64,000 nt of DNA from Candidatus Thorarchaeota archaeon SMTZ1-45 (GCA_001563335.1 LRSL01000058.1:1-64000), one strand, 5' to 3'. Numbered from the stretch's first letter, positions 20,527 through 30,771 are shown. Program-made: numbers and translations. Notes: a model not told the origin generated them from the sequence alone.

Positions 20527-21615
20527 ATGGACATCGATGAAAGAATCAGATTAATCACTGGTGTTGGAGAAGAGATAGTCACAAAACCAGAGTTAAAAAC
20601 ACTCTTAGAAGAAAAACCCAATCCCATAGCATATGATGGTTTTGAGCCTTCAGGATTAGCTCACCTGCCTTTCGGAGTGTTTCGGCCACTACTTTTGAAG
20701 GATTTACTAAAGGCTGGAGTCAGATTCAAGATTTGGCTTGCAGATTGGTTTGCGTGGATCAACAATAAGATGGGGGGCGACCTTGAAAAGATTAAGGCAA
20801 CAGGGAAGTACTTCATTGAAGTGTGGAAAGCAGCCGGAGTTCCAAGTGATAAGGTAGAGTATCTCTTCGCATCTGATGCTATGGACTCCATTGAATACTG
20901 GTCACGAGTTGTAAGGATTGCTAAGGTCACAACTGTTGCTAGAGCCACACGTGCGTTGACAATCATGGGAAGAAAAGAGGGCGAGATGTCAGAGGTTGCT
21001 CAATACTTCTACCCAGTAATGCAAGTGTCTGATATTTTTCATCTAGAGGCTGACATAACACAACTTGGGATGGATCAAAGAAGAGCAAATATGCTCGCGC
21101 GAGAGGTCGGACCTAAGCTAGGTCTATGGAAACCAGTTGTTGTTAGTCACCATATGTTGATCAATCTTGAGGGATCAATTGAGCCTGAGGGTCTCGATGA
21201 TATAGGACGAGACTTGCATATGATTGAAACCAAGATGAGTAAAAGTAAGCCATCTTCGAGCATTTTCATTCATGACTCTGAAGATGAGATTCGAACTAAG
21301 ATTATGCGAGCATATTGTCCTCCGAAAGAGGTCAAAGGTAATCCACTGATTGATTATGCTAAACACTTGATCTTTAGGTCTTTTGACACTATGAAAGTGG
21401 AAAGAAAACCTAAGTTTGGAGGAGATTTAGAGTTTCGAAATTATAAGGAGCTTGAGAAGAGCTATATATCCGGAGACCTTCATCCATTAGACCTAAAGAA
21501 CGCTATGATATTATATATTGACAAGATGGTGAAACCGCTTAGAGACCACTTTGAGAAAAAGAAGAGCGCAAGGGAAATGCTTGAGCTTGTTAGGAGTTAC
21601 CAAGTAACTCGGTAG
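20527..21615 (+). CDS. tyrS: tyrosyl-tRNA synthetase, archaeal/eukaryotic type
   Basis: YDGFEPSGLAHLPFGVFR (HIGH region), KIWLADWFAWINNKMGG, and MSKSKPSSSIFIHD (KMSKS-like). Confidence 0.93.
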   Translation: MDIDERIRLITGVGEEIVTKPELKTLLEEKPNPIAYDGFEPSGLAHLPFGVFRPLLLKDLLKAGVRFKIWLADWFAWINNKMGGDLEKIKATGKYFIEVWKAAGVPSDKVEYLFASDAMDSIEYWSRVVRIAKVTTVARATRALTIMGRKEGEMSEVAQYFYPVMQVSDIFHLEADITQLGMDQRRANMLAREVGPKLGLWKPVVVSHHMLINLEGSIEPEGLDDIGRDLHMIETKMSKSKPSSSIFIHDSEDEIRTKIMRAYCPPKEVKGNPLIDYAKHLIFRSFDTMKVERKPKFGGDLEFRNYKELEKSYISGDLHPLDLKNAMILYIDKMVKPLRDHFEKKKSAREMLELVRSYQVTR

Positions 21616-22645
21616 CCACTCGACGCTTTCGTGTGCTTCGAGTAACGAATCCCAAAGCAACAAAACCAACAATCACACTAAACCATAGCGTGACTACACG
21701 AATCAGAATTGTAGCTGCACTAGCACGTGCAACTGGGATACCAAGTAGAAATGTTATCAGTGCCACTGATGTGATTTCGTAGGTTCCGATACCTCCAGGG
21801 AGGAAGGAAACAGCTCCAATGATTGAAGCTGTTGCATGAACGAATGTTGCTTGAAGTAGAAGAACAAGCGAGGTTGGCAGAAGAGATGGCAAAATCGCAC
21901 CTGAGAGTAGACTAAGAAGTAACCAGAGCTCTAAACATTCCATGAACCAACCTGGCACACTAATTGCTGTACTTAAGACCAGAGGTTTTGGACCAAGTGT
22001 CTGAGTCATTGTATTTTCAATATCATCAAAGCTTTCTTGAAATCGCTTTAGTGGTCCTATAGATGTGAATCTTCTGAGTATCTTCTGATAGAAAGTTTTC
22101 TGACTCAATACAATTGCTGCAACAAGAACAACTCCACCTAGCATTACTACAGTTAAAAGTTGGTCTCCAGTGTTTACTCCGATTCCAAATCCAATCATAG
22201 CTAGAAGAACTAAAGCTAAAAGATCAGTGACACGTTCTGAAACTACAACTGGTACAGTCTTCGCAATTGGAGTTCCATTAATATCTCGGATGAAGTATCC
22301 TTTGATTGCTTCCCCAATCTTTCCAGGGGTTGTGGTAAGAGTGAATCCTGCAAGAAAGACACTGAAACTATCTTTATTCGTGAGGTGGACATCAATCCGT
22401 TTTAGATAGTACTGCCACTTTAGATATCTAATGATATAGTTTAGGAATGACAAAAACATCATTGCGGGTAAGACCCACCACCACTCGATGGACGCTAGTG
22501 CCAAAGTGACATCATCCAATTGACCATAGAGTCCCACTGCTGCAAAAACGACAACACTGAAGATTACAAATGCTATAACCTTCTGAGTACTTATCATGGA
22601 TTGCTCCATAGAGTTAGATTGTACATCACCAGCTGTCATATGCAA
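21590..22645 (-). CDS. lysylphosphatidylglycerol synthase TM region / UPF0104 flippase-like integral membrane protein
   Basis: Multiple TM segments; FTLTTTPGKIGEAIKGYFI, FLPGGIGTYEITSVALITFLLGIP motifs of this family. Confidence 0.8.
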   Translation of the reverse strand: MHMTAGDVQSNSMEQSMISTQKVIAFVIFSVVVFAAVGLYGQLDDVTLALASIEWWWVLPAMMFLSFLNYIIRYLKWQYYLKRIDVHLTNKDSFSVFLAGFTLTTTPGKIGEAIKGYFIRDINGTPIAKTVPVVVSERVTDLLALVLLAMIGFGIGVNTGDQLLTVVMLGGVVLVAAIVLSQKTFYQKILRRFTSIGPLKRFQESFDDIENTMTQTLGPKPLVLSTAISVPGWFMECLELWLLLSLLSGAILPSLLPTSLVLLLQATFVHATASIIGAVSFLPGGIGTYEITSVALITFLLGIPVARASAATILIRVVTLWFSVIVGFVALGFVTRSTRKRRVATELLGNS

Positions 22646-23315
22646 CCTTCCTTATTCTTTGCCATAGCATTGTTGGAACATGTAACAAGAAAATGGATGG
22701 GTGCCCGGTAATCTGGGTTCGCCCTCGTTTCAGTTCTTCATAGATGTCATCCGCAGTTTCAATATCCTGTAACCATGTTTTTGCATTACCGATTTCCCAA
22801 TAGGTATGCCCGTCACTTCCAGCTGTCATAGGTTTATTCAGTCGTTTAGCAAGTTTTTGTGCTCTCTTATTGAACAAATTAATTATGCATCTTGAGTTGA
22901 TCCCCTCTATCAGATCGACATGTTTCTGAATTATAGCATCTGGGAGACCTTGTCTCTCAGCTGTGTATCTTCGAAGAGGGTCTCGTGGATGTGGCAGTAC
23001 GACTAGTCCATTGCAATCGTGGATATCTTCAGAGGTTTCTTCGAAAGACCTGTTCTCAATATGCTCTGAAACAAAGAGTCCTATCACTTCGCCAAAATCT
23101 GTGGTCTTGTATTCACATGCTGGTATAATAAATCTACCATCTCGTTCAATAACCTTAAGCGTCGCTGCTCTCCAGTGTTCAGTCGGTGCAACTCCTCTTA
23201 GTCCCTTTTTCTTCATGAGTCTAAACAGTGTGTACGGACTTTGCATTCCATCCTTCGAGTGGATCGTATGCATATGTAAGTCGAAGGCGGAAAGTCTGTC
23301 ACTCAATGGATTCAC
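22626..23315 (-). CDS. PHP-domain metal-dependent phosphoesterase-like protein
   Basis: DLHMHTIHSKDGM, VLPHPRDP, TAGSDGHTYWEIG motifs. Confidence 0.85.
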   Translation of the reverse strand: MNPLSDRLSAFDLHMHTIHSKDGMQSPYTLFRLMKKKGLRGVAPTEHWRAATLKVIERDGRFIIPACEYKTTDFGEVIGLFVSEHIENRSFEETSEDIHDCNGLVVLPHPRDPLRRYTAERQGLPDAIIQKHVDLIEGINSRCIINLFNKRAQKLAKRLNKPMTAGSDGHTYWEIGNAKTWLQDIETADDIYEELKRGRTQITGHPSIFLLHVPTMLWQRIRKVAYDSW

Positions 23316-23319
23316 CCTA

Positions 23320-24276
23320 TTATGGGATTATTGGAGGGAATAGAGGTGGAAAGAGGTCGAAAAGGAAGTTGTAGATGTCAACATAGAAGAACAACGTTAT
23401 AATCAGAGTGACAAAGAACAAGATACCACCAATGAGGATTCCTTTATCCTTGAAAGCTAGGTGCGGTTTCCTACCTACATCACTTTCAGTATAAACAAGG
23501 TAGACGTATCTTAGCACAATGCCTGCGACTATTGGAACAGTAATAATGACTGGTTGAGTTTCCAATACCAATTGATAATTGGCATAGCAGTATAAAGCAT
23601 AGAATAGAACCACCCAGGTTGCTGACATTGAAATTCCATGATTTAACATAGATTCAGTATATTGTTTGAAGACAGGTTTGTGAAGAGGTGCATCGTCCCC
23701 TAGTAATTGTAATTCATTCATCCGCTTTCCAAAGCCAAGAACTAGAGCAACAAAGAAGACACCAATTACAAGCCAAGACGTGAATGGTTGTTCAATGAGG
23801 AATGTGCCTGCAATTGCTCTTATGATGAATCCAACAGCTATTATACATACATCAACAATTGCATAGTTACGTAATTTCCAATTATACAACTGGCTGTTTA
23901 TGATATAAAGCACTACCATCAAAAAGAATGCTGCGTCTTGAGCCCAAGATAATATAAGGCCACTGACTAGCAGCACTGTAGCCAATCCTCGAGCATTTGT
24001 TCGTGATGCTTGACCTGATGGTAAGGGGCGTTTTCGTTTTTCAGGGTGAGCCGCATCTTTCTCAAGGTCTACTATGTCATTGAAAATGTATCCGGCACTT
24101 GATACCGCACAGAGTACTCCAAATCCAAACAATAAAACAGGCATACTGATTATAACAGAGTTAAACCAGTTTCCAAAGTTATCCAAATGACCAAAGACAA
24201 CAGGTAGGAAAATAAGCACATTCTTGTACCATTGGTGTGGCCGCATTAGTTTCAGATAATCATAGAATCCCATCAT
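23320..24276 (-). CDS. UbiA-family prenyltransferase, decaprenyl-phosphate phosphoribosyltransferase-like
   Basis: RPHQWYKNVLIFLP and NDIVDLEKDAAHPEKRKRPLPSG (DPPR synthase-type Asp-rich motif); multiple TM segments. Confidence 0.85.
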   Translation of the reverse strand: MMGFYDYLKLMRPHQWYKNVLIFLPVVFGHLDNFGNWFNSVIISMPVLLFGFGVLCAVSSAGYIFNDIVDLEKDAAHPEKRKRPLPSGQASRTNARGLATVLLVSGLILSWAQDAAFFLMVVLYIINSQLYNWKLRNYAIVDVCIIAVGFIIRAIAGTFLIEQPFTSWLVIGVFFVALVLGFGKRMNELQLLGDDAPLHKPVFKQYTESMLNHGISMSATWVVLFYALYCYANYQLVLETQPVIITVPIVAGIVLRYVYLVYTESDVGRKPHLAFKDKGILIGGILFFVTLIITLFFYVDIYNFLFDLFPPLFPPIIP

Positions 24277-24296
24277 TGTTCTCTCCTAGCAATCCT

Positions 24297-25376
24297 TCAT
24301 TCTGAATACGTGCTCCAAAGATTACCCCATTCAGTTTCCTCAAGGAACCATTTGACCCATTTCCTCCCCTTCAGAGGAAGCCAAATCCCGTCATGATATA
24401 GTCCGGATAGCTGTGTGGGGAGCCACATCAGCGGAGACCTGAACAAGAATGTTTCCATTCCTGGAAACCGAAGAAATCCACGATTAAAAGCAATGACTGG
24501 ACTCTTTCCTGGACTCATATTGAAATTTGGGAGATCCTTCCATGTTTCAAAGTCCCCTACAATCTCAATCTTATCAGGGTTGGATTCACCAAGCCCCAAA
24601 TCGCTGGCGATCTTAAGCTTGTGTACGCAGTCTTGATCAATTCCCATAAGTCGGGTCTGAACGGTATCTGCAGCGACCATATCTGATGTCGCAATCAAGA
24701 TGTTCCCAATCTTTGGAATCATAGTCCTAGGACCAGCTCCATCTCCCATTACAGTGCCATCTGTAAGGACAAACTCAGAGTGGGAGATTGTTTGTTGCAT
24801 GAGTAGCAAGTCCACAAGTATCTCGTGAATCTTGAGATGTGCAAGATGCCTATTCTTGGTGAGATAAAGACCAAAGGAGTCCTTGAGCGCTCCTGTCATT
24901 TGGGTATGACCATGGGTTTTGATGGTTGGCAGATGAATAATGTTGGTACCAAAGATTTCCTTTGGAGCGATTGTTTCGCCAAATATGTCCTCCATAACCA
25001 AAGTCTTCTGAGGAAGTTTAACATCCACATATGTTGCTTTTATCAGCGGCAGAAACTTAATTCGGTGTTTCTTCATGACAGGATACCAGTTATTATTCTT
25101 GACACCTGCATAGATGTTGGTTACGACAGTTTCGTTTTCTACAGCTTGTATCCTTCTGTGGTCAAAGCCATCAGAGATTAGTTTCTTGAGAAGACCATCG
25201 AATATGTATGGATTTGTTGAACACGCAGGATACAGTTTGCTCCAAGAGAGATTCAGCTTGATTGTGGTGTCTACATCCTTAGACACGAACTTATCATAAT
25301 CTGCGAGTTCCATTACTCTCGCAATATCTTCATTGATTGTCTTAGGGGTGGTTCTGACAACAGCTACCTTTGGCAT
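24297..25376 (-). CDS. DUF362 domain-containing protein
   Basis: LSWSKLYPACSTNPYIFDGLLKKL, NIIHLPTIKTHGHTQMTGALKDSFG typical of DUF362. Confidence 0.8.
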   Translation of the reverse strand: MPKVAVVRTTPKTINEDIARVMELADYDKFVSKDVDTTIKLNLSWSKLYPACSTNPYIFDGLLKKLISDGFDHRRIQAVENETVVTNIYAGVKNNNWYPVMKKHRIKFLPLIKATYVDVKLPQKTLVMEDIFGETIAPKEIFGTNIIHLPTIKTHGHTQMTGALKDSFGLYLTKNRHLAHLKIHEILVDLLLMQQTISHSEFVLTDGTVMGDGAGPRTMIPKIGNILIATSDMVAADTVQTRLMGIDQDCVHKLKIASDLGLGESNPDKIEIVGDFETWKDLPNFNMSPGKSPVIAFNRGFLRFPGMETFLFRSPLMWLPTQLSGLYHDGIWLPLKGRKWVKWFLEETEWGNLWSTYSE

Positions 25377-25464
25377 TATGAATCAACTCTGGAAATTGTC
25401 CCCATGTTCGTTCGTTGTTGGCAAATGTTCTTCTTAATAACTTGCCTCAATGGTGGGAGTTGCA

Positions 25465-26304
25465 CTAGAGATTATGTGCTTCCACTTTCAAATTGTTTCC
25501 TAATCGCACGACCTTAGGCATAGCAGCTCCATGATATGATGCGCTGAAAATGCTGATTAGTTTTCCATCAAAGAACTTCCTGATTCCTTCAGGAAATACT
25601 TCATGCGCTCTGAACATCATCGATATGCTAAAATTCTCTGCAAACTCATTGAAAGCTCTCCGTCCAAATGCCTTTACCCGGGCACCTCGTGAATTTGCTG
25701 CAAACCAGAAATCTGCTTCTTTAGGATCATTCCATGCCATCTGAAACAAGATGTCATCTGGAAAGTTCCGATCGAATCTGTCACATTCCTGAATATCATT
25801 GAGAGATTTTACTCCCTCCGGTATTCCGCCATGACAAGCAAAGATAGAATTGTGGTTGATTGCAGCCATGGGAAGTACTTGAAACACTTCCAAATACTTA
25901 CTATAAATTTCATAGGAGAACTTTCTCATGACTTCTGTATAGAATCCATAACGTTGTGCAACCTCGTCTGACTCATGATTCCCTCGGAGCATGATTGCAC
26001 GTTCTGGATCACTTAATGTTAGAGCCATTACCATATTGAAGGTTTCAACCTGTGCGGGTCCTCTGTCTGCATAATCTCCTAAAAAAACAAAATTATAGTT
26101 CTTGTATTTTTCAAACAAATCCTGAACACTAAGGACTGAATTAAACTCTCCATGAAGGTCTCCGACAAAGAATAGGTTACGAGATGGGATTTCCATTACA
26201 TTCGATTCATTTCGATACAGGTCTCTAATCATTCCGGTTAAAACGTCAATATCCTCTGATGTCATGTTCAGATTCCCTTTTAGTATGGACTGAACGATAT
26301 CCAC
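25465..26304 (-). CDS. PPP-family (PP1/PP2A-like) metallophosphatase
   Basis: GDLHGEF, GDYADRGP, LRGNHES, HGGIPEG motifs. Confidence 0.92.
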   Translation of the reverse strand: MDIVQSILKGNLNMTSEDIDVLTGMIRDLYRNESNVMEIPSRNLFFVGDLHGEFNSVLSVQDLFEKYKNYNFVFLGDYADRGPAQVETFNMVMALTLSDPERAIMLRGNHESDEVAQRYGFYTEVMRKFSYEIYSKYLEVFQVLPMAAINHNSIFACHGGIPEGVKSLNDIQECDRFDRNFPDDILFQMAWNDPKEADFWFAANSRGARVKAFGRRAFNEFAENFSISMMFRAHEVFPEGIRKFFDGKLISIFSASYHGAAMPKVVRLGNNLKVEAHNL

Positions 26305-26320
26305 TTTTCATACTCACAAC

Positions 26321-26824
26321 CTATTTCCAGTTCAGTGCCTGAAAGACCATTTCTACAGCCTCTTCTGGAGTATTCGCAGCATACACGATGTCTGTGCGTC
26401 TTTCATCAATTTTCCCTCCAGCTAGCTTAGCTGCCCATCCTCCAGTTGGCACTAGCGATACTACTGGTTTGTCGGAAAACCAAGCAATAGCTATCTCGCT
26501 TAATGTGCCAGCAAATCCGTCAATGGCTATCACAGCATCTCCAGTTTTTGCAACAAGAAAATTCCTTGCATATCCAAGGCCAGTCGGGATAGCAATGTCA
26601 ATATACTCATTGGCATGCTCCTTAGCATCTGTTGGCAAGATGCCAAGTGTTTGTCCACCTCTCTCTTTGGCTCCTTTGCATGCAGCTTCCATTACTCCTC
26701 CAAGACCACCACAGCATAGGACTGCCCCTCTCCTGGCAATCTCAGCACCAACTCTTTCAGCTAATTCCAGATTATCTGGGCTGCTATCCGAACCTCCAAT
26801 TACAGAAATTACCCGTGCTGGCAA
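26321..26824 (-). CDS. LOG family / TIGR00725-like Rossmann protein
   Basis: ISVIGGSDSSP, LCCGGLGGVMEAACKGAKERGG, GFAGTLSEIAIAW. Confidence 0.85.
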   Translation of the reverse strand: MPARVISVIGGSDSSPDNLELAERVGAEIARRGAVLCCGGLGGVMEAACKGAKERGGQTLGILPTDAKEHANEYIDIAIPTGLGYARNFLVAKTGDAVIAIDGFAGTLSEIAIAWFSDKPVVSLVPTGGWAAKLAGGKIDERRTDIVYAANTPEEAVEMVFQALNWK

Positions 26825-26840
26825 GACTCATCTCCACACT

Positions 26841-27962
26841 TCAATAGCTATGTGATGTTTCAAAGTTATGCAATTTCTTTTTTAGCATACTGAAAACGTC
26901 TTTTGATAGCCTTCCCTCTTTCACTCTCTCTTTAGCTGCTTCAAGAAGGGACGTTCCTGAATCAGTTTCTTTGAATCCCAATAGAATCTCCTCTGGAACC
27001 TCCTCAATTGGGATGGCCGGGTTTGGATCAAAACGTGTGCAAATTGTTGTTCGTTGGATTTGTTTCTTCACGTGAGAAGGCAACATTCCAGCTGAGAGAG
27101 CATAGATTTTAGCTATCGTGAGTATAGCTCGTGATCCCATCTCAGTTGAGGACCAACCTGAATCAGTCCCTACAATACAGATGTTTGATTGTCTCTTGCA
27201 ACTATGTGAACAATATCTGCAGATTCCTGGTTCCATTTGAATTATACCAGTTTTCATGCAAACCCATGCAACTCCCTCATTAAGTTCTATTCCGCAAGAG
27301 TCACCAACGATTCTTAGTCCGAGTTCTACTGCTATATTACGTATTTCATCAACTTCCTCCTCTGAGTTAGGTGGTTTCATTGTATCGTGTTCAATTGGTT
27401 CATAGATTGGACATTCATTTTCATTTAGAGCAACAATCATAGGAAGAGGGTTTTTTTGAGAACTTCTCGAGATTAATCCTTCTGCTACAAACCTCATAAC
27501 TTCATCAATATGCTGGGCCGCATGTACTGGAAGTTGTGACTCGAAAAATGCATCTAGCTGATAGGATCCAGCTTCTGCTTCTCTAACAGATCCTACAATT
27601 ACAATAACCAAAGGTGTCTGTCGATTGAGTGAAAGTCTATTGAATATCGTAGGTATGTCATCTATCTCATCTGGTCGAAGAATCAGTATAATTGCACGAT
27701 GACCCTTTGTAAAACTCTGCGATAGCCTCTCCATTCTTTGAGAATAGGGTATGGACCACAGTTGAAGCACTACACTAGCATTCTCTTGAAAATCAAATCT
27801 CACTACTCCAAGACTCAAACCAATTGAATTATACATCTGACAAGAAACACGATCTCCTGACGCCCTACTAAGGAAACCAGTTTGAAGCGGCAAATTATTT
27901 CCTACAATAAGGACCTTGAATATCATGCGCTCTTTAACAATGTTCGGAGTAGTCATTCTCAT
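26841..27962 (-). CDS. Ras-like GTPase-fold protein with degenerate P-loop, fused to a Cys-rich region
   Basis: N-terminus (FKVLIVGNNLPLQTGFLSR...GVVRFDFQENASVVLQLWSIPYSQRMERLSQSFTKGHRAIILILRPDE) follows the Rab/Ras beta1-G3 pattern without GKS/T or DTAGQ; C-terminal part has CRYCSHSCKRQSNIC. Confidence 0.65.
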   Translation of the reverse strand: MRMTTPNIVKERMIFKVLIVGNNLPLQTGFLSRASGDRVSCQMYNSIGLSLGVVRFDFQENASVVLQLWSIPYSQRMERLSQSFTKGHRAIILILRPDEIDDIPTIFNRLSLNRQTPLVIVIVGSVREAEAGSYQLDAFFESQLPVHAAQHIDEVMRFVAEGLISRSSQKNPLPMIVALNENECPIYEPIEHDTMKPPNSEEEVDEIRNIAVELGLRIVGDSCGIELNEGVAWVCMKTGIIQMEPGICRYCSHSCKRQSNICIVGTDSGWSSTEMGSRAILTIAKIYALSAGMLPSHVKKQIQRTTICTRFDPNPAIPIEEVPEEILLGFKETDSGTSLLEAAKERVKEGRLSKDVFSMLKKKLHNFETSHSY

Positions 27963-28024
27963 TGATTACATAGGCATTTCTGATATAATAACTATGGGTT
28001 GGAGTATAATTCTACTTCTTATCA

Positions 28025-28444
28025 GTGGGAAGGTATTTCTTATGCTTGTCAAACAAGAGATTGAGAAAAATGGTTCGCATCTACAAAGCTAAAGACTCAG
28101 AAAGAGTTAGCCGCGCTGGTTACGTGGCAAATTATGTTGCTGACCTTAAATTTATGCGCTCCCTAGAAAGTTGCGGAGTAATTCTTGTTGAAATTAGTGA
28201 CATAGGAAAGAGCTCACCACATGCCCATGAGCATTTGGAAGAGGTGTTCATAATTCTATCCAAGATGATGATTTACATAAATGACACACCTTATGAACTG
28301 GATGAAGGTGATGTTGTAATCGTTCAACCTGGTGAAGAACATTCCTTTGAAACTAAGAATAATCAGAGTGGAAAGATTATTGCATTGAAGTTTCCAAATA
28401 TCAAGGATGATAAAGTTGTAAAGGGAAAACAGAATACTTCCTAG
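28025..28444 (+). CDS. cupin-domain protein (probable start ATG 28070)
   Basis: SSPHAHEHLEEVFIILSKMMIYINDTPYELDEGDVVIVQPGEEHSF cupin motifs. Confidence 0.85.
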   Translation: MGRYFLCLSNKRLRKMVRIYKAKDSERVSRAGYVANYVADLKFMRSLESCGVILVEISDIGKSSPHAHEHLEEVFIILSKMMIYINDTPYELDEGDVVIVQPGEEHSFETKNNQSGKIIALKFPNIKDDKVVKGKQNTS

Positions 28445-28887
28445 TATTCATAGTCATCGAAGTCGAAATCATCATCTTCATCGTCAAAGATAATGTCTAT
28501 TGGAGGTCTTTGAGAGCCTAGGAGAGTTGAAGCAGGAACTGAGCGCTCTATTGCTTTACGGAGCTCCCTCCATTCACGATGCCTACGACGTCTTCCCAAA
28601 TAACCTGCAGCAGTGATTATACCAAACGATACTATTCCTGCCAAATAGAGTTCGATTCGTGAATTGAATAACCCCGAAGCAGCACTTAGCGCTAGAACTA
28701 CGATTCCTCCAATAATCAAAACATTAAGTGAACAATCACATGTAATGCCAAGTTGCTTTGGTCCTACTTGGAAGTCCTCTGGATCTGATCCTGGTGCTAG
28801 ATTAAGGTAGTAGTTGAATGCTGTAGCAAGCAGAACAACAACAATTAGGATTGTCCAAGTTAGCAATTCCAATTCTCTTCCATCCAT
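28441..28887 (-). CDS. hypothetical membrane protein with acidic C-terminus
   Basis: TM segments plus DDEDDDFDFDDYEY tail; shares CTAG stop overlap with the convergent cupin gene. Confidence 0.65.
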   Translation of the reverse strand: MDGRELELLTWTILIVVVLLATAFNYYLNLAPGSDPEDFQVGPKQLGITCDCSLNVLIIGGIVVLALSAASGLFNSRIELYLAGIVSFGIITAAGYLGRRRRHREWRELRKAIERSVPASTLLGSQRPPIDIIFDDEDDDFDFDDYEY

Positions 28888-28889
28888 TA

Positions 28890-30710
28890 TTATGATTTTA
28901 CTTCAGCTTCTGGTTCAGCAACTTTCAAACAGCTGAATCCATATTCACCTTCAAAGGATATCTCCGCGCTTTCGCTTGGAGTTATTGTCAAAACTACTAA
29001 ATACTTTTTAACTACTTCAGGATTTGCATCAGACACTTCATAGCTGCCATTTGTTAGTGCTATCTTATGTCCAGTTTTCAGTGTTCCGAGTTCAGGATGA
29101 TTCCCAATAGCAATAGCAATCCGCGTTTGCAATTTATCATTCCTAACAACAAGCATCTCAACATCATCAATTGTTTCAAGTGAGAGGACATCCATCCAAC
29201 CTGTAAGTTCTTTCTTCAACTTTTTCTGATCAACAGGTCCACTAGTAGTCATACCTTCAACGGATGGGAGCTGCCCTTGAATTTCGTTCAGAATAGGTGT
29301 TATTTGTGAAGTATTCCAGCCTTTCTTGACGAAAGCCTTCAATGCATGTTCTGCAATCTTCTCTAGAGCTGGTTTGAATCTATCATGTGAGGATGATGAA
29401 ACCTTGTAAAGCATAAGGAATGAACCTAGTGCTCCTTCCTCTTTGTTGTAAGCAACACCAATTTTGTACGCTGTTACAGCCAATTGCCATGCATTGTCAT
29501 GGTCATCAAACTGGATAGAGTACTTTGCTATATCGTTCAGCATTGACATAGTTACCTCTGGATATTGCAGTTTATTCTTTGTTAGACTGAAACCTCCCAT
29601 GAACTTCCTAAGGATTTGCATGGTGATATACAGTCCTTCTGAAGTTTCTAACATACTTGTTAGACCAATTCTATTGATCATACTATCGTAAAGACTATAG
29701 TAATAATCAATTTCTTCATAGTCCTCCCTAATAAGAGCAAGAACAATCCTCACAAAAAAGACGGTGGCTTTTAGTTCGTCGTTACTCACTTCCGCAAACA
29801 TAAGCAATCTGAATGCTTCATCACTAATTATTAGTGCGTCTTCGATTCCTTGTCTAGTTCCTCGGTAAAGGTGACAAATTGTTTCAAGATAGTAGAGAAA
29901 GAGTGTAAGGTCGGATGCATGCCTGACAAGCTGCCCATGTGTTTCACTGTCTTCAGTCAGAGTTGATACTATCAAAAGTCGTTCAATCTCATTCTGAACT
30001 GCTTCAATTTCATGAGCAAGACTGTCATACTTGCCTTCTCTGAAGTCATCGAACATGTTTGGGATATCTGCTTTGATATCCTCGAGGAAATCAAGCACGA
30101 AAAGTGGCTGACCTTTGGACAACTTTCTATCAAGCCCTTCTGCTGGCCTCTTGACTGACCTTAAAACACGAAGAGCATGATCCTCGATGATACGGATCCT
30201 TGTGACAGGGTCGTATGACTCCTGTCGTGCGATGCTATACCGGACCTCTTCAGAATAGATGCGGTCTCTGATTATTGACAGGTCCTTCTTCAGTTTTTCA
30301 TCCTCTACGGATTCCATCAATTCTAGCACAAATGCTGAACCAACTATACCCTCAACATCGACCTTTAAGTCTTGGATAGTGTTAAGCAGTCTCAAATCGC
30401 TTGTGACAATCTTTGACTTCCTGTTTCGCATTGCGCCTAAAATCAGAGACATATCATTTGGCTGAGGCAGTGAGGATTCAGGGAGAGTAATACTATTAAT
30501 GAATGATTTGATATCCTTTGAGAGCGTTTCATCGATTTGGACAATATTCTCTGCTTCACGACGCAAATACCACCGTAGTTCCTGAAAGACCTGTCTTGTT
30601 ATCCATAGTTCCATTCCTGCATTATCTGCGGCCTTTTTCACAATAGTGACATCTTTCGGCCGCTCTGAAAAGCCTGATATGAAGAAGTTCGCGTCCAAAT
30701 ACACACGCAT
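28890..30710 (-). CDS. PIN-domain protein with long helical C-terminal region
   Basis: N-terminal MRVYLDANFFISGF...QVFQELRW...PQPNDMSLILGAM...KIVTSDLRLL matches the PIN acidic-residue pattern; helical repeat-like C-terminus. Confidence 0.7.
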   Translation of the reverse strand: MRVYLDANFFISGFSERPKDVTIVKKAADNAGMELWITRQVFQELRWYLRREAENIVQIDETLSKDIKSFINSITLPESSLPQPNDMSLILGAMRNRKSKIVTSDLRLLNTIQDLKVDVEGIVGSAFVLELMESVEDEKLKKDLSIIRDRIYSEEVRYSIARQESYDPVTRIRIIEDHALRVLRSVKRPAEGLDRKLSKGQPLFVLDFLEDIKADIPNMFDDFREGKYDSLAHEIEAVQNEIERLLIVSTLTEDSETHGQLVRHASDLTLFLYYLETICHLYRGTRQGIEDALIISDEAFRLLMFAEVSNDELKATVFFVRIVLALIREDYEEIDYYYSLYDSMINRIGLTSMLETSEGLYITMQILRKFMGGFSLTKNKLQYPEVTMSMLNDIAKYSIQFDDHDNAWQLAVTAYKIGVAYNKEEGALGSFLMLYKVSSSSHDRFKPALEKIAEHALKAFVKKGWNTSQITPILNEIQGQLPSVEGMTTSGPVDQKKLKKELTGWMDVLSLETIDDVEMLVVRNDKLQTRIAIAIGNHPELGTLKTGHKIALTNGSYEVSDANPEVVKKYLVVLTITPSESAEISFEGEYGFSCLKVAEPEAEVKS

Positions 30711-30771
30711 ATGGTCTTGTCTCCAATAATCTTGATAGTCTGGCCAAGTCTTGAAACATAAACCCGGTTCA

